From NCBI GenBank assembly GCA_024196135.1, contig JAMQCK010000083.1:20302-84301 (forward strand): DNA of 64,000 bases, in the 5' to 3' direction. Below, piece after piece: positions 31,129-42,390 of this stretch (its first letter is position 1; each line of letters opens with the position of its first letter). A program made the translations under genes and the position numbers. Under the pieces are notes generated by a model that did no database searches, was not told the origin of the DNA, and worked only from the letters and a program-made list of their open reading frames with translations. This DNA comes from Pleurotus ostreatus/Saccharomyces cerevisiae fusant. Lineage: Eukaryota > Opisthokonta.

Positions 31129-33953
31129 TGATCAGTGGGCGATGGTGGGAGACAAGGGAGAAGGCGCATACACGCAGAAGCGGGGGACCGCGTCAGGCGG
31201 GCGCCCGATGGGCCTCTGTCAGTGTCAGTGACATGACATCACGGCCGGAGGACGGAAGCATTCCGGAAAAGGAAGGCATTGTTGTCGGAGAATGCAACAC
31301 GAACAAACAGCAGACGGCGACTCTGCAGCGTTCGTCAAGAAAAGGAATGTATAGTTCCTCTGCTCTTGTGAATATCGTGAATGGCTAGACTCGACGAAGG
31401 CTTGCCGCCTTCGCCTCGGTCATCCATGCGCCCATGCGTCAGCGTCGCGGTATTCCCTCACAACTGAGTTAGACAGCATGATGTTGGGAGTCAGCGAATC
31501 CAACCAGGGTACAGCAATTCCCTATATCACCCAAGTTGGCGCTCCCGCGAGTATGTCGGTACTGCATTATCACACAATCCCGAAAGGACAGGTCGATGAC
31601 TGCCGAAGACATGTTGGCAGTATTGATGAAGACTGGCCACTTTCGAAGCGCGAACTACGGTCGAATCGTGTCGGAAAGTACTGCGCAGCGCGCCATCTAT
31701 CTGGCTCGTAGTACAAGAAACGCTTCGGATACACGGCGAGTACACCGAGTACACATTCAGCGGGCTACGCGGCGCGGGCACAGGCGGCAACTGCTAACGC
31801 GCGTATCAGCCAACGTTCGCTGGCCAGAGAGCAAAGAGATACGAGAGGGTAACGTTACGATACGGTCGAGCTCGTTGACTGTCAGTACTTCCGCGGAGGG
31901 CGGCGGTAGAGAGGCGAGAAACGGCATCCCGAGATGGTGTTGGTGCAGTGAACTTGCTGAATCACTTATCGTGAGCAGTGAATGGCTGGTTGTGAGCAGC
32001 GAATGGCTAGTCGTGCACAGTGAATGACTGAGCGGGCTCAAACGGCTGAACGCCCTCCCTGAGTGGCTGGACGCGCTCCAGATAGCTGAAAGGGTTCTCG
32101 ACATCATCAGACGGCGTGGAGAACTTGACTTGATGATGTGCATGCCCGCACGAGTACCTGCCTAATGGCGACAGCGCGTCGGAGACAAAGGGAGTGCGGT
32201 GAACGGAAAGGTGAAAGGTGGCGGCGGCCTGTCAAGATAGATGTTAAGCATGCCGTGGAGGTTATCAGCGGTGGGCGCCTGTAGATCAGTATGTGCGAGC
32301 TGTGGATCAGTGGTGCACGGACTGAATCAGTCGAGGGCGAGCTGTGTATCAGTGAGGGGTCAGTGGCAGAAATAGGCTGCCAAGGGCGCCTGCGGTACGC
32401 TGAGGCGTCGACGGGAGGGTACTGCGTTGAAGGGAAAACGTCACTGCGCAGCGAACACCAGGAGTAACCGCGAGATAGCAGGGATGCGCGTCTTTACCTG
32501 CCCTAGATACAGTCGCGGGCTGCGCTGGGGATATGGGAGCTCGGTGATGTGGATGGTGGCTGGGTGGAGTCGGTGGACGATTGAGTCGAATCAAGTCGGT
32601 CAAGGCATGCCACCGAACGGATGACGGGAGAGGGTGCGGGATGGCGAACGAATGAGAGGTAGTATAGGCCCGATGTTCGAGGAGCGGGCTGGTTGCGGAG
32701 GAAGTGAGGGTGGTCATAGAAGGCACATTGAACATGGCTTATTGTGAATGAAGAAAATTGGGCGCGAGTAAATAAGAGCTGAGGATAGCTGTTACTGCGA
32801 GCGATGACTATCATCAAGCTAGCGCTTTAATGTAAGTTAATCACCAGAGTTTTGAAGCGTGTGAGGAGGAAAAACATGAGTTACGTTGCCAGTACGGGGG
32901 GTCCTTCTGTCGACTAAGTCTGAAGGCGTGCTTGACAATTGAGAGGGGCGTTGGTCTGCGGAGACGTGAAGGACAGTAAAGACGTTGTCGCCGCATGAAG
33001 TGTCTGTCATTAATTTTCAAGCGATTGTCGGCGAGGGCCTCAAGGCCAGCGTCCCGATGGTTGGGGCAGGAGGCCTCCGTTCAGAAGTTGACTGATCTCG
33101 TCAGTCCAGTAGCCCCGATGCAGACGGCCGCTGTCGGTCACATTGAGGAAGACGAGTAGGACTGAGGTCATAGAGGTAGACAGTCTTCAGACGCGGGCTT
33201 GGCGAGCAATCTATCGCCGCGAGTCGAGCTGGATTGGCGCGCTGGCCGCCCCGAAGTCATTCTGTATGCCGAGATGACGCCTGTATACCGAGGAACGCAG
33301 CTAAGAGCGAGCACTAGAAATTCGACAGGTCATTTTAGAGTGTGATCAGGGGCGAGCGGGCGATGGTGTCCGCTGCCTGTCCGGGACGATGATGGTAGGC
33401 GCCAAAGGCCATCGAAATCGACGCGGAATGTCCGGACTCGGCGTTTGCCGAACGCCACAAGATATTCCCTCCGAGAGCTCGTGACAGTCCAGAGCGAAAT
33501 TCCTCCTTTGTTGTTCCGCCAGTCGTCCTTCTTGCTTCCCCCCACCATCCAGGTTGAAGTTCGCTCGACAGAGAATCCCAAGCTCGCCCTCCGCCGGACC
33601 CCGAGTGCTCAGCAAAACACGATCGGCGCACCGGTGATTGCCGCAGCGCAGATTAGATCTCATCAGGTCCGTTCAGGACACGACTCATAGCACTCCCGCC
33701 CGCCACCGCCTCCCTCGAGACGAACCAGGCCAGACACGCGGTACGTAACCCTGCCGGGCTCATGCGGACGTCGCGTCCCCGACGAACGCTTACGCCGGGC
33801 CCAAACAGATCCAATCAAAATACCTCCTCTTTACCGCAAATGTCGGGCCCAAACAGCCAGCCTATAAGTAACTGCCCGACGTGTCTCTTCGGTGCACACT
33901 CTGCTCGGACATCCCCTCACTCGGAACACTCGACACCTACCACTACTAGCAAC
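31129..33953. other. 2.8-kb gene-poor region with short repeats
   Basis: No convincing gene. It contains three ~21-bp tandem units at about 31968-32027 (GTGAGCAGTGAATGGCTGGT and variants) and degenerate GATCAGT...GAGCTGT repeats at about 32285-32360. Three overlapping minus frames stay open at 33330-33663 but have no start or splice support. The last ~250 bp hold the DAHP synthase promoter; CCAGCCTATAAGTAACTG (33858-33875) is a TATA-like box about 90 bp before its ATG. Confidence 0.5.
31968..32027. repeat. Three-unit ~21-bp tandem repeat
   Basis: Units GTGAGCAGTGAATGGCTGGTT, GTGAGCAGCGAATGGCTAGTC and GTGCACAGTGAATGACTGAGC follow one another with a few substitutions. They lie in non-coding DNA downstream of the region upstream of the malic enzyme gene. 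Confidence 0.85.
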
Positions 33954-35774
33954 ATGTCTTCGTCGTCGAGCAACAGTGACTGGTCCCCCTCGTCGTGGAG
34001 GACTAAGCCGATCGCGCAGGTGCGTGTGCGAGGTTATGGCGGAGTTCCCCCGCTGACTGTACTCTCAGGACGTCGTCTACCCCGACCAAGATCATTTGGA
34101 CAACGTCTTGAAGAAGGTCGCCAAGCTCCCCCCTCTCGTCACTCCCGGAGAGGTGCGCGCGATCGACGTCCTTCCCCTTGACGAATGACTCACCCACGTG
34201 CTAGATCGAGCGCCTACGCTACCAGCTTGGCAAGGTTCAGCAGAACGAAGCCTTCCTCCTCCACGCTGGTGACTGCGCCGAGAGCTTCGATGCCTGCAAC
34301 CAAGAAGCCATCGCGCACAAGCTCGGTCTCATTCTTTCGTTCTCCCTCATTCTCGTCTGGGGTTCTCGCATGCCGGTTGTATGTACACACCGCTCATCTG
34401 ACAACAGCATTCGCTTACGCAGTGTCTGCAGGTCCGCATTGGCCGCATCGCAGGACAGTACGCGAAGCCGCGCAGCAGCGCTACCGAGAAGATCGGCGAT
34501 CGGGAAGTCGTCAGCTTCAGGTATGCAGTTGGTGTCCGCTTGCACCGCTAGCGCTGCTCACATCCGGTCGTAGGGGTGACAACGTCAACGGCCTCGACCC
34601 CGACGATCGTACGCCCAACCCCGAGCGTCTCCTCAGCGCCTACTTCCACTCCAGCACCACTCTCAACTACCTCCGCGGTCTCCTCTCCTCCGGTTTCGCC
34701 TCCCTCCACCTCAATCAGCCGCGCGACTGGTCCCTCGGGCACGTGCAGAGCCCCGCTCTCCGCCAAGAGTTTGAAAACATCCTCGACGGCCTCTCTGATG
34801 CGCTCGAGTTCAGCCGCACCATCGGCCACGACAGTAGCAAGTCCTTCGAGCACGGCGGCGGGCACGACCCGCTCGGCGAGGTCGACCTCTACACCTCGCA
34901 CGAGGGGCTCATGCTCCCCTACGAGGAGGCGTTGACGCGCGAGTTCCCCGTCCCCTCGGGCGCGCATGTCCCGTCGGGCAAGCCTCTCGGCAAGGCGCAC
35001 TACAACACCTCCGCCCACTTCCTGTGGATTGGCGACCGCACGCGGCAGCTCACGCATGCGCACGTCGAGTACTTCCGCGGCATCCGCAACCCGATTGGGT
35101 GCAAGGTCGGCCCGTCGATGCAGGGTGAGGAGCTCGTGCGCTTGCTGGATATCGTGAACCCGGACAAGGAGTTGGGACGGGTGACGCTCATCACCCGTTA
35201 CGGCGCGGCGAAGGTCGAGGAGTTCTTGCCTGGCCACATCGCGGCGGTGAAGGCTTCGGGGCACCCCGTCGCCTGGGTGTGCGACCCCATGCACGGCAAG
35301 TGAGTACAGCGACTGATTCCGACTGAGAGCCTTCACTAAAATCAATCCAGCACCCACACCTCCGCCTCCGGCCTCAAGACGCGCAGCTTCGGGACCATCA
35401 TCTCCGAGCTCACCTCCTGCATCCGCATCCACGCGGAGAACAACTCCCGCCTCGGCGGCGTCTCCCTCGAGTTCACCGGCGAGCTCGACGACAAGGGCTT
35501 CTCCGTCACCGAGTGCGTCGGCGGCTCCATGGAGCTCTGCGAGTCGAACCTGCCGCTGCGCTACCAGTCCTTCTGCGATCCGCGCCTCAACTTCGAGCAG
35601 TCGCTCGACCTCGCGTTCCTCATCTCGAACCACTACAAGCAGGAGCGGCGCGCGCGCCGCAGGGGGAAGAAGAACGCGTACGAGGAGGACACGCTGTACT
35701 CGGCGCTAGGCGGGATCCAGAGCCGCTCTGGTTCCAGGATCGCGTCGCGCGCGGGCACGCCGCCCAAGGCCTAA
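33954..35774 (+). CDS. Class II (plant-type) 3-deoxy-7-phosphoheptulonate synthase, 520 aa
   Basis: Six exons in frame: 33954-34019, 34069-34152, 34205-34378, 34432-34520, 34574-35299, 35351-35774. It catalyses the first step of the shikimate pathway, joining phosphoenolpyruvate and erythrose 4-phosphate. Class II landmarks: HAGDCAES (residues 70-77, metal-binding Cys74), VRIGRIAGQYAKPRS, FRGDNVNG, LYTSHEGLMLPYEE, HVEYFRGIRNPIGCKVGPSM (substrate-binding Arg and Lys), VAWVCDPMHGNT and GVSLEFTGE. The family is the plant/bacterial type, which filamentous fungi also have, distinct from yeast Aro3/Aro4. The length (520 aa) is slightly long because of a Ser/Arg-rich C-terminal tail. No frameshift. 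TATA-like box at about 33863. Confidence 0.93.
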
Positions 35775-36267
35775 AGCCGCATTCAGGCGATGCGGAGATC
35801 TGTGGACCGTCGGTGTTGGAGATGGATGATGGTGTGGTGGCCATAGGGTCAGAGCCAAAAGTCGAATGCGACACTTGGGATCTAAGTATTACTGTAAAAG
35901 CTATAAGTAAACCGGCAGTCAGCTATGCTATCTCGTATTTATGCACGTTTGTAATAGTACACGCATCTAGAATGGCATCTATATATTCTGCCTACCTCTT
36001 GAAAGCTAGGATGGAGATGGCGCGGCGTCAGCTCGGCCACGCGCGGTCCATACACGCCTTGACCCTCGCCCTGTTGATCACGCCGTACATGCCGCGATCG
36101 AGTACGCCGCTGGTCTGTCAGTCACCGGTGTATACACTGCCGAGATGGGCGCGGCAAGTCTTCAAGGCATAGCGCGCTTGCGGCATCCCTCAGCGCTAAA
36201 AGCCCCTTCGCAAGCCATCTCTCCCGCGTAAAATCCACAGACAAGAAAGAGCCTTCCAATGAATTTG
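35775..36267. other. Convergent intergenic region
   Basis: Between the DAHP synthase stop (plus) and the P1 stop (minus). Moderately AT-rich and likely to hold both 3' ends (for example CTGTAAAAGCTATAAGTAAA at about 35891). No gene seen. Confidence 0.5.
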
Positions 36268-37789
36268 CTATACACTATCTCCACCACTGATACTAGGGTC
36301 CACAGCCAGCGTCCACCGCGGCATGACCTCCCCATCGAACAGACGCCGCACCGCCGCGTCCGCGCTTGGCAACTTGAGCGTGAACTCACACTTGCGCGGC
36401 ACGATGCCCAAAAAGGTCGGGACACGCTGCGCGGTGATGATCAGTCTCTCCGGCCACTTGAGCTTGCGTCGTTGCGTGGGCGAGAGAGGCTCCTCGAGCA
36501 CATTGTCGCTCAGAAGCGTGCGCACGCTCAGTTTGTTGAGTCGGTGCGCTCTGGGTTGCGAGAGAATCCAGATCACGTCTGCCTCGGATATCTTGCCGGT
36601 GAGCAAGAGCTTCTGCACGGAATGCAGCGGGAAAGCGCTTAGGCGCGCGATGAGGTTGTCAGCGCCACCATGGAAAAGGAGACAAAGGCGTTGCAGTCCC
36701 GTGAAACACCGCTGGAAATCTGAGTATGGGGCGTCGAAGGAATTGGCCTCGATATCCATCTCGTCCTCGAAGCGCACGGTCACGGTCCGGAAGCTGGGAA
36801 GCAGGTGCGTGAGGTGGCCGAGGACGGCCCGGAAGGCGTCCTGGCCGTGGAAGATGCCCCCGCGGACGATAGTGTGGCGGAGGACGATGCTCAACTCCTT
36901 GAAGTAGAACGAGGGTTTGTGGAAGAGCGGCGGCGGGGTATCGAAGGCGTCTGCAATCTTCTCGTCGCAAGTCGTATTCGCGTTGGCCAGCGGGTGCTGG
37001 CGTGCGTTGTTGGCCAGCGCGTTCATGTACTCTTCGAAGGTCTTGTAGCGTTTGCTCTGGTGAGGACCGACGGCGAGGGCGAGGTAGATCGACGCTTTCG
37101 ACCGGAGTTCACTTTTGATGCGGACGTGCGTGAGGCTTGGGGTTGGGGAACTAGAGGCGTCGTTGTCGGCTGTCAGGTTCGGCGTGTTGTGGTAGCTCTT
37201 GGGTCTGATGTTCAAAGGAGCGACGTTGCGTGCCAGAACGTCTGCATAAGCAGAGTCGGAGATCTCTGGCACGGGGAAGGTGATTTCCTGCGGAAACTCC
37301 GGTTCCGGAAAGGTAATGTCAGGTTGCGAGTCGACGGAGCCCTCGCTCGAGGGTGCCACATTAGAATCACGATGCGGCATGGGAAAGGAAGGAGAGTGGG
37401 AAGACGATCGCGAGGAGTTAAACATCGCATCTGGGCTGATTTGGCTACGCTGGACCACAAAAGAAGGCAGCTGGCCCAACGCATAGAGCTGGTCCAAGAT
37501 ATGTTGCGGCATTTGTGGCACGCTGGCGTGGGCGGGGCCATTGCGGGGTTGGGGCCGAGGTCCAGAGTGTGAGAGCGAGCGAATGCGAGTGCGCATTCGA
37601 CTGTAAATCCCGCGGCGCTCGGGCGATCCTGTCGCCTGCGCGTATGTTGGGGGAGGGGATTCGGGAGGTGGGTCCAGGTCGGTGGTATAAGTGGCGTTGT
37701 ATGGCACTGAAGAAGAGGTGAGGTCAGTCAGGTTTCACGCAAAGAGAGTGAAGTGACGCACTGGTAGTCGCGTCCACAGAGCCCTGCAT
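36268..37789 (-). CDS. Unknown protein family member P1, 488 aa
   Basis: Two exons: 37762-37789 (28 nt, MQGSVDATT) and 36268-37706. The first exon is required because the main frame has no suitable ATG; an acceptor CTTCTTCAG lies exactly at its beginning. The N-terminal ~240 residues are Pro/Ser-rich and look disordered. The C-terminal ~230 residues form leucine-spaced beta/alpha units (FKELSIVLRHTIVRGGIF..., FPLHSVQKLLLTGK, RLIITAQRVPTFLG) resembling degenerate leucine-rich repeats. The same pattern (a VRGG-like motif, then FPLH followed by a beta strand) occurs in P2, P3 and P4. No F-box is visible. I do not recognise the family; a structural or adaptor role is only a guess. Confidence 0.65.
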
Positions 37790-38359
37790 CCTCGGTCGTC
37801 GCACTGGTGGTCGTCAGAGACAAGGTATATGAGGCGTTGGTCGGTTTTGATGGTGGGTGCCGTCGTGGGAATGGCCACTGCGGGCTCTTTGTTGTCGATG
37901 TCATTCATGAATGGGGAGCGACATGCATGGACAAAAGCAGGTCAGTGGTCCGCGACAGTGATATGAAGAGAATCGACATCCTCGAGAATGTTTTCCCTGA
38001 GCGAGGCAGACGCTAAATCGAGGAGGCTCCTCAAAGTCGATGGTGTCTTCAGCACTCGGCCGCGGATGTGTCGCTTGATCACGCATATCCAAAGTGAATT
38101 GGATGACTAGGCAGAGGGTAGATGAGAACAGCTACACCACTAGGACCGATGCAGTGATTGATGGTTCAGGACAAGGAGCGGCGCCACGTCTGAGTCCGGA
38201 CCTCGTGCAACGGCCCGGCGGTCCGCAGCTCTATCATGAAGGCTTCAGTCCGGGCGTCAGTGCTATCCGTGGTCATAACATATCGTGATGGAAGAGTGTA
38301 CAAGCTATAGTAGAAGGTATTGTCGTCGACAGAAAATGGTCGACATCTAGGCTTCTGCC
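37790..38359. other. Intergenic region, nothing recognised
   Basis: Between the start of P1 and the stop of P2, both minus. No gene or repeat found; it presumably carries the P1 promoter. Confidence 0.45.
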
Positions 38360-39774
38360 TCACGATGCATTCACATGACGAAGGAGCCAAGTCGGACGGG
38401 AAGCGAACAAAACTTCGACGGCCTCCGAGCACGAAGCCCCAATCGCGGTCAAGCGGACCTCTACATCCTCCGGAATCTCATATACAAGCTGCGTCAGCCC
38501 AGGATGCGCCGTATCCACAGTCGTCAAGTCCAGTATGGCTGGAAAGGTGAACCGCCTGGGCTTCCGCATCGGTCCCGCAATGAAGTTCGCCAGATAGAGG
38601 CATTGGAGGCGTCCGCCGGCCCATGACGAGGCTTCGACTATGTCCAATAGGTCCTGACTGGAGACAGGCATGGCGAGGACAAGGTAGGACACCCGATGCA
38701 AGGGAAACTGGAGGACGCGGGAGACCTTGTCTGCCCATAGAGTTCAAGTTGGTAAAGCAGACCGAACTCTTTCTTCAAGCCCATGATACGCGTGCGCCCG
38801 GTAGACATGGACCCGGGGATATGGCGAGATCTTCCGTGCGAGGCCGTTGTATCGTCCTTGAACGTGATGCGCAGAAATACCAGTCGCCACAGATGTGGCG
38901 CCAGCGTATCCAAGACGACCGAAAGCGAGTCCTCAGCCGGATGCAGACCACCTCGTACCTGCGTTTCGTTGATGACCAGCTCGAGCTGCGTGAGCCGGTA
39001 GTAGTCGAGTTCTTTTAGATTGCGTAGCGCCGCGTCGAGCGGGACAGAGCCATACAGTTGAAAGCATCTTCCCTTCGGCGTCAAAGGCCTCTCGTCGATG
39101 CCGGTGCCGACAGTGAAATGCAGCAAACTTCCTTGCAAGATGTCCATATCCGGAGGGTGGTAGTTGACGAAAGCGAGCGTACCATCCCAGTCATCTTTGG
39201 TGATATCCTCTTCTGCAGTAGGGAGCGCCGTATCGGTCAAGGTCGAGGCCGCGAAGACGGATTCGTCTGTCGGGCAGACGAAAGCATATTCGCCAGCTAG
39301 ACCTCCTCTGGGTGCGGGGAGGGCAAAATTGAATCGGGCAGGCCTCGCAGGTCCATCCTCGAGCTCGTGAAAGACCTGCTCGACGAGTTCCAATAAGGAT
39401 ATATTCACAGTCGTCTCTGGGCCAAACCGAACGAGGACGCCGTCAAAATCGTTGTAGCAGTTCAGAAAGCTGCAGCGCCGCCCCTCGGTCTCGCTGATCT
39501 TGAAGGGAGAAAAGGGAGCAGAGGAATGACTTCGCGGGCTAGACGCTGGGCTTTCGTATCGCCGAGAATGTGGCGGTGTATCGTTCGCGAGTGGTCTGGT
39601 GCCAACATCGCTTGCTAGGTTCGACGGACCAACGATGCTTGAACTTGTGCTCTCCTCTGGTATCGAGCTTGCAAGAGGTTCAAGAAAGACGAGGTCAAGG
39701 TCTGGGAGTTCAAAAGTCGAACTTGTAGGTGGCGCCACGAATCTATCGCTCGCCGGTGTACCTGTGCCGGTCAT
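38360..39774 (-). CDS. Unknown protein family member P2, disrupted by a one-base frameshift
   Basis: Starts at an ATG at 39774 (MTGTGTPASDRF). The open frame runs through a disordered Ser/Pro-rich segment and the family's C-terminal repeat-like domain (LTQLELVINETQVRGGL). Near 38734 the frame ends in a run of non-family residues, while another frame continues the family pattern (FPLHRVSYLVLAMPVSSQD, then TQLVYEIPEDVEVRLTA) to a stop at 38360. The whole span is one base short of a codon multiple, and alignment with P1 (HGGAD against YG-AD) puts the missing base in the GGG run at about 38732-38735. Either the gene is a young pseudogene or the sequence lost a G. About 471 codons if frame is kept. 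Confidence 0.6.
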
Positions 39775-40634
39775 GGTGTAAGCTAGCGCGTCGGCGCAAG
39801 CGCGCCGCTGATTCAAGAAGGCGATGTGACTATCGACAGAAACTAGCCTGCTTAACTTCAGTGCGAAGTCCGAGCAATCAGATGATGATAGGCGCACCGT
39901 ATAATCGTAGTCGAAAGCAGTCCGGCAAGCTTGTCAGCGCTGGCCAAGGCCGCTCAGATCGTATCGTCAGGCAAGGGTGTCGGCAGGGAGGTCAGAGAAC
40001 GCATCGAACGATACCACAAGCATTCTATATGCGCGCTTCATGGTCGGAGCACAGCTGGCCCAGCGTTTATTCACACGAGCCACGAATCACAATTAGTACG
40101 GAGCTCATTGTTGACAGCGTTGCTAGGGTGAGCCGAAGGGCAGGGGCTTGCTGCGTTGGGCCCGCTCGTCCCATTCGGAGTGGGCATGGTGGTAGCAGAG
40201 TTATAGGAACATGGTCGCGACTAGAGCAAGACGTGCACAAATGAGTGCTGGTGATGGTCGAAGACAAGGCGCTCGCGGTTCGTGTTTGTCACTCCGACAG
40301 CGTGACTACCAACTTTCTCAATTTTACGCGGTATTTGGACCACAGAACGCAGTCTAAACCAGCCAATCTCATCCTCACCGTCTGCTCAAGTCTGCACCAG
40401 CCACTCCGCCGACGTACAACTTATGAGGGCAGGGGCGGAGTAGGAGGAAGGCGACCGTTGCGCTCCCCAGTCCCCACCTTCCCCAAGCTGTCCGAGAGCA
40501 ACATTTCGCCGCTCCCCACGCGCCAGATGATCGTCAACTTTCACCGCCAGACCTTGAGGCGAATGACGTCACAAAGCCAGAGGACGGCCCAGCATGCGCG
40601 GCCGGGAGATGGCAAAAACTGAGCCCGGAGCCAC
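39775..40634. other. Intergenic region, nothing recognised
   Basis: Between the P2 start and the tRNA-Tyr gene. No convincing gene; short plus frames lack support. Confidence 0.45.
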
Positions 40635-40716
40635 TCCCTTCTGCCCGGTTCGAACGGGCGACATTCAGATGTTATCCAATTACAGTCTGACGCTCTTCCA
40701 ACTGAGCTAAGAAGGG
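40635..40716 (-). tRNA. tRNA-Tyr: tRNA-Tyr (anticodon GUA) with a 9-nt intron
   Basis: On the minus strand the acceptor stem CCCTTCT pairs with AGAAGGG, followed by A73. The D-arm (TAGCTCAGTTGG) carries the A box and the T-arm (GGTTCGAACCC type: CCCGTTCGAACCGGG) the B box. The anticodon stem TCAGA/TCTGA encloses loop bases CTGTAA with anticodon GTA, then the intron TTGGATAAC, at the standard position after base 37. The C1-G72 pair is the eukaryotic tyrosine identity pair. The 3' CCA is not encoded, as expected. Mature length is about 73 nt. Confidence 0.93.
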
Positions 40717-40924
40717 CATGTGAGCTGGGCAGCTCTGTAGAAGTAAGAAGCACACGCATTCTCAACCCACGAGCGAGCTGCCGTACTCTGCTTTCCGGAC
40801 CTTCACCAGCGCACAGGGAAAGCTGGAGCCAGAAGGGGCGGAAGCGCCAGTAGCATCGTGCAGGACGTTGGACAAACACTATGATACGACAAGCCGTACA
40901 GCGTAAAGAGGTCATCGCCAGGAT

Positions 40925-42187
40925 CATTTCCTGGCGTACGTGATCTACGCGATGAGGGTCAGCAAAGGAGTACCGGCAGCATGGCAATGGCAATAATGTC
41001 GCAGAAAGACGAAGGAGGGGGGAAGCAGGAAGATGATGATGAGGATTGCAAAATGCCTTACGCACCTTGATCTTGTTCTCGCCGTCCATCTTGTAGTTGT
41101 GCAGCGCGTCCTTCGCGTTCGTTGCCGACGCCTCGTCGTAGTACTCGACGAAGGCGATGTCCTTCTTCGTCGGCACCATACGCACTTCGTGGAGGTTGGG
41201 GTATCTGCGTCGTTGGGTTAGCGAACCGAAAAGGGACGCGGGAGCAGGGTGGGGCAAATGCAAGATTGGCAACGCGATGATATGAAGGAACGGAAGGAGA
41301 GCAAGACGCACTGTGAGAACAGAGCGGTGAGCTGGTCTTTTGACACCGTCTCGGGCAGGTTTTGCAAGAAGAGAATTTTGTTGGGAGGCAGGTATTCGTC
41401 CGGCATGAGGACGTTCGGCCGCCGCGTCGCGGGTAGATGGGACACGCCGTCGCCTGCAGGTGATGAGCGGGATACAGGAGAAAACACTGCAGAACACGCA
41501 CTGGCCAATGCCAACCGCTTGGCCTTGAGCTTCTGCTTGAGGGGGTTCGTGTACCGCGTCTTGCCTGGATCAACCGTCAGCAGCTCCTCCGACATCGACG
41601 GCACAGGTCACGCACGCTTATGCTCCTCCCTCCTCTTCTTGTGATCGTCAAATTGAGACTCATCTAACTTCTTGACCACCGCGTCCGACCGCGAGCGCGC
41701 GAATGATATTTGCTGCAAGGTCAGGATGATCAGCGATCGCTCTACCGCTGTCGAACAAGTCCACGCACCATGGGCTTGGTATACAAGGGGAAACCGCGCA
41801 CTTCGCGCGCCGCGCGGCGTGCCGAGTTGACATCCGCAAAAGACACGAACGCCTGCCCGCGCATGCGAAGATTACGATGCGCCACGACGTCCAGCACCTC
41901 GCCGTACGTCTTGAACAGCGTGCGGAGCGTCTGCTTCATGACTGTATATTGAGAATGAAGAGTTCATCGCAAGCATGGTCAGCAATTCGTCCCCGTGTAC
42001 GAGCCATAGAATACGTACTGTCAACTTTGATCTTCTCGTTGAGATTCTGGATGTAGAGCGTCTCGCACGCGTACTCGGGCTCGGCAGGCGTTGAGGACGC
42101 AGCGGGTGCGGCCACCGGAGGCATGGGGACGACAGGCTGGGGCGCCGCCATCGGAGCGGCCAGCGGGGGAGCGGGGGGCACGTCCAT
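40925..42187 (-). CDS. U1A/U2B''-type snRNP protein with two RRMs, 267 aa
   Basis: Seven exons in frame: 42019-42187, 41769-41941, 41616-41712, 41502-41564, 41312-41453, 41066-41204, 40925-40945. The N-terminus is Pro/Ala-rich. RRM1 has RNP2 LYIQNLNEKI and RNP1 MRGQAFVSFA; RRM2 has ILFLQNLPETV and DIAFVEYYD. The linker is basic (KKRREEHKRK; LKQKLKAKRLALA). This arrangement is that of U1A, U2B'' and the single fly protein SNF, which bind stem-loops of U1 and/or U2 snRNA in the spliceosome. I cannot say whether this protein serves U1, U2 or both. The last coding exon is only 21 nt (ITYARK and stop) after a 120-nt intron. Normal length, no defects. Confidence 0.88.
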
Positions 42188-42390
42188 TGTTGTGGAATTG
42201 GTGGTGGATGGGAGAAAAGAGCGGCGCGCCGGGCCGCGTGGCCGGCGCCTTGAGACTTTGTGGCGCTAAATCGCCTCTTGGACTGGAACTTGACCATGGA
42301 AAATCCCATGTAATGAAGATTCTTATTATCTACGATCTCTGCGAGGAGAGAATACAAGACAAGAACGATAATCCCTGAGGAACTATGCTA

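Noticed and set aside
31536..32027. Plus-strand open frame including SEWLVV repeats
   Set aside because: The repeated residues come from the 21-bp tandem repeat; there is no promoter, splice or composition support.
33330..33663. Three overlapping minus-strand frames, each open for 80-105 codons
   Set aside because: All three frames being open shows absence of stops by GC bias rather than coding; no good start or splice sites.
34548..35633. Long open frame (361 codons) on the minus strand
   Set aside because: It is antisense to the DAHP synthase exons, whose family motifs are unmistakable; GC-rich coding DNA leaves such shadow frames open.
38638..38735. P2 ending at the stop at 38638 as a natural C-terminus
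   Set aside because: Residues after about 38735 in that frame lose all similarity to P1, P3 and P4, while the neighbouring frame keeps it to 38360.
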